A stretch of 64,000 bases of DNA from Huaxiibacter chinensis. GTDB lineage: Bacteria > Pseudomonadota > Gammaproteobacteria > Enterobacterales > Enterobacteriaceae. A model generated the notes under the pieces. The model worked only from the letters and a program-made list of their open reading frames with translations. It was not told the DNA's origin and did not search any database. A program made the translations under genes and the position numbers. The stretch covers positions 51,942-115,941 of the forward strand of contig NZ_JAJVHF010000010.1 in the NCBI RefSeq assembly GCF_022171985.1, written 5' to 3'. Within the stretch, counting starts at the first letter, position 1, and each line of letters begins with the position of its first letter. This document shows positions 63,925-64,000 of this stretch, piece after piece.

Positions 63925-64000
63925 TGGTGCATCCGGGAGGATTCGAACCTCCGACCGCTCGGTTCGTAGCCGAGTACTCTATCCAGCTGAGCTACGGATG
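63925..64000 (-). tRNA. tRNA-Arg(ACG), second copy, cut by window edge
   Basis: This copy is identical to the first over the visible 76 nt; only the first base of the mature tRNA lies beyond the window. Further copies probably follow, as in argQZYV clusters. Confidence 0.95.

Overview
The window reads as the chromosome of an enterobacterium close to Enterobacter or Lelliottia. From about 41 kb to the end, gene order and protein sequence follow the E. coli yqaE-ygaV-ygaP ... nrdHIEF-proVWX-mprA-emrAB-luxS-micA-gshA-yqaAB-tRNA-Arg backbone very closely. The first 41 kb are accessory for that backbone. They mix surface-protein loci, stress genes that sit elsewhere in E. coli (yciGFE, ydeI, a ydeJ-like gene), and a catabolic operon.

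Layout: 1-12.7 kb is a type I secreted giant adhesin (BapA-like, 5' end outside the window) with its own TolC-like, ABC and HlyD-like export genes. 12.7-17.8 kb holds a PLP aminotransferase, yciGFE, a CinA-like gene, a DUF421 membrane protein with a small membrane partner, and ydeI. 18.0-28.6 kb is a two-partner secretion operon: a TpsB pore, a HlyC-type lysine acyltransferase, a 2,674-residue filamentous hemagglutinin and a small lipoprotein. 28.8-31.7 kb holds an Ail/Lom porin, a LysR regulator with a divergent short-chain dehydrogenase, and a methyltransferase. 31.8-40.99 kb is a minus-strand operon (ankyrin protein, FdrA, YlbE-like DUF1116 protein, NCS2-like permease, carbamate kinase, Tat-signal amidohydrolase) read divergently from an AllS-like LysR gene. 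41-64 kb is the conserved backbone, modified by an added class II 2-isopropylmalate synthase plus AraC regulator between emrB and luxS, an intact ygaY-like transporter, and no ygaZH at the expected place.

Two systems deserve most attention. First, the acyltransferase gene overlaps both the TpsB and TpsA genes and keeps the HlyC catalytic His and Asp. This predicts a fatty-acylated hemagglutinin, modified in the cytosol before Sec export. Second, the FdrA/YlbE/carbamate kinase operon looks like the carbamoyl-phosphate, ATP-yielding end of anaerobic allantoin breakdown. However, it lacks the third subunit (YlbF/AllH) and all upstream allantoin genes, and instead has its own permease, exported amidohydrolase and ankyrin protein, so its substrate is probably different.

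Non-coding structure is also rich. Two arrays of short hairpin units (34.2-34.5 and 52.3-52.5 kb) share a cap with single copies at 29.4 and 31.8 kb. Other sites are a 40-bp operator-like palindrome before ygaV, NrdR-like and Fur-like sites at nrdH, a proU promoter, the MicA sRNA with a sigma-E promoter, REP elements, and tRNA-Arg copies separated by a spacer carrying a 19-nt tRNA fragment.
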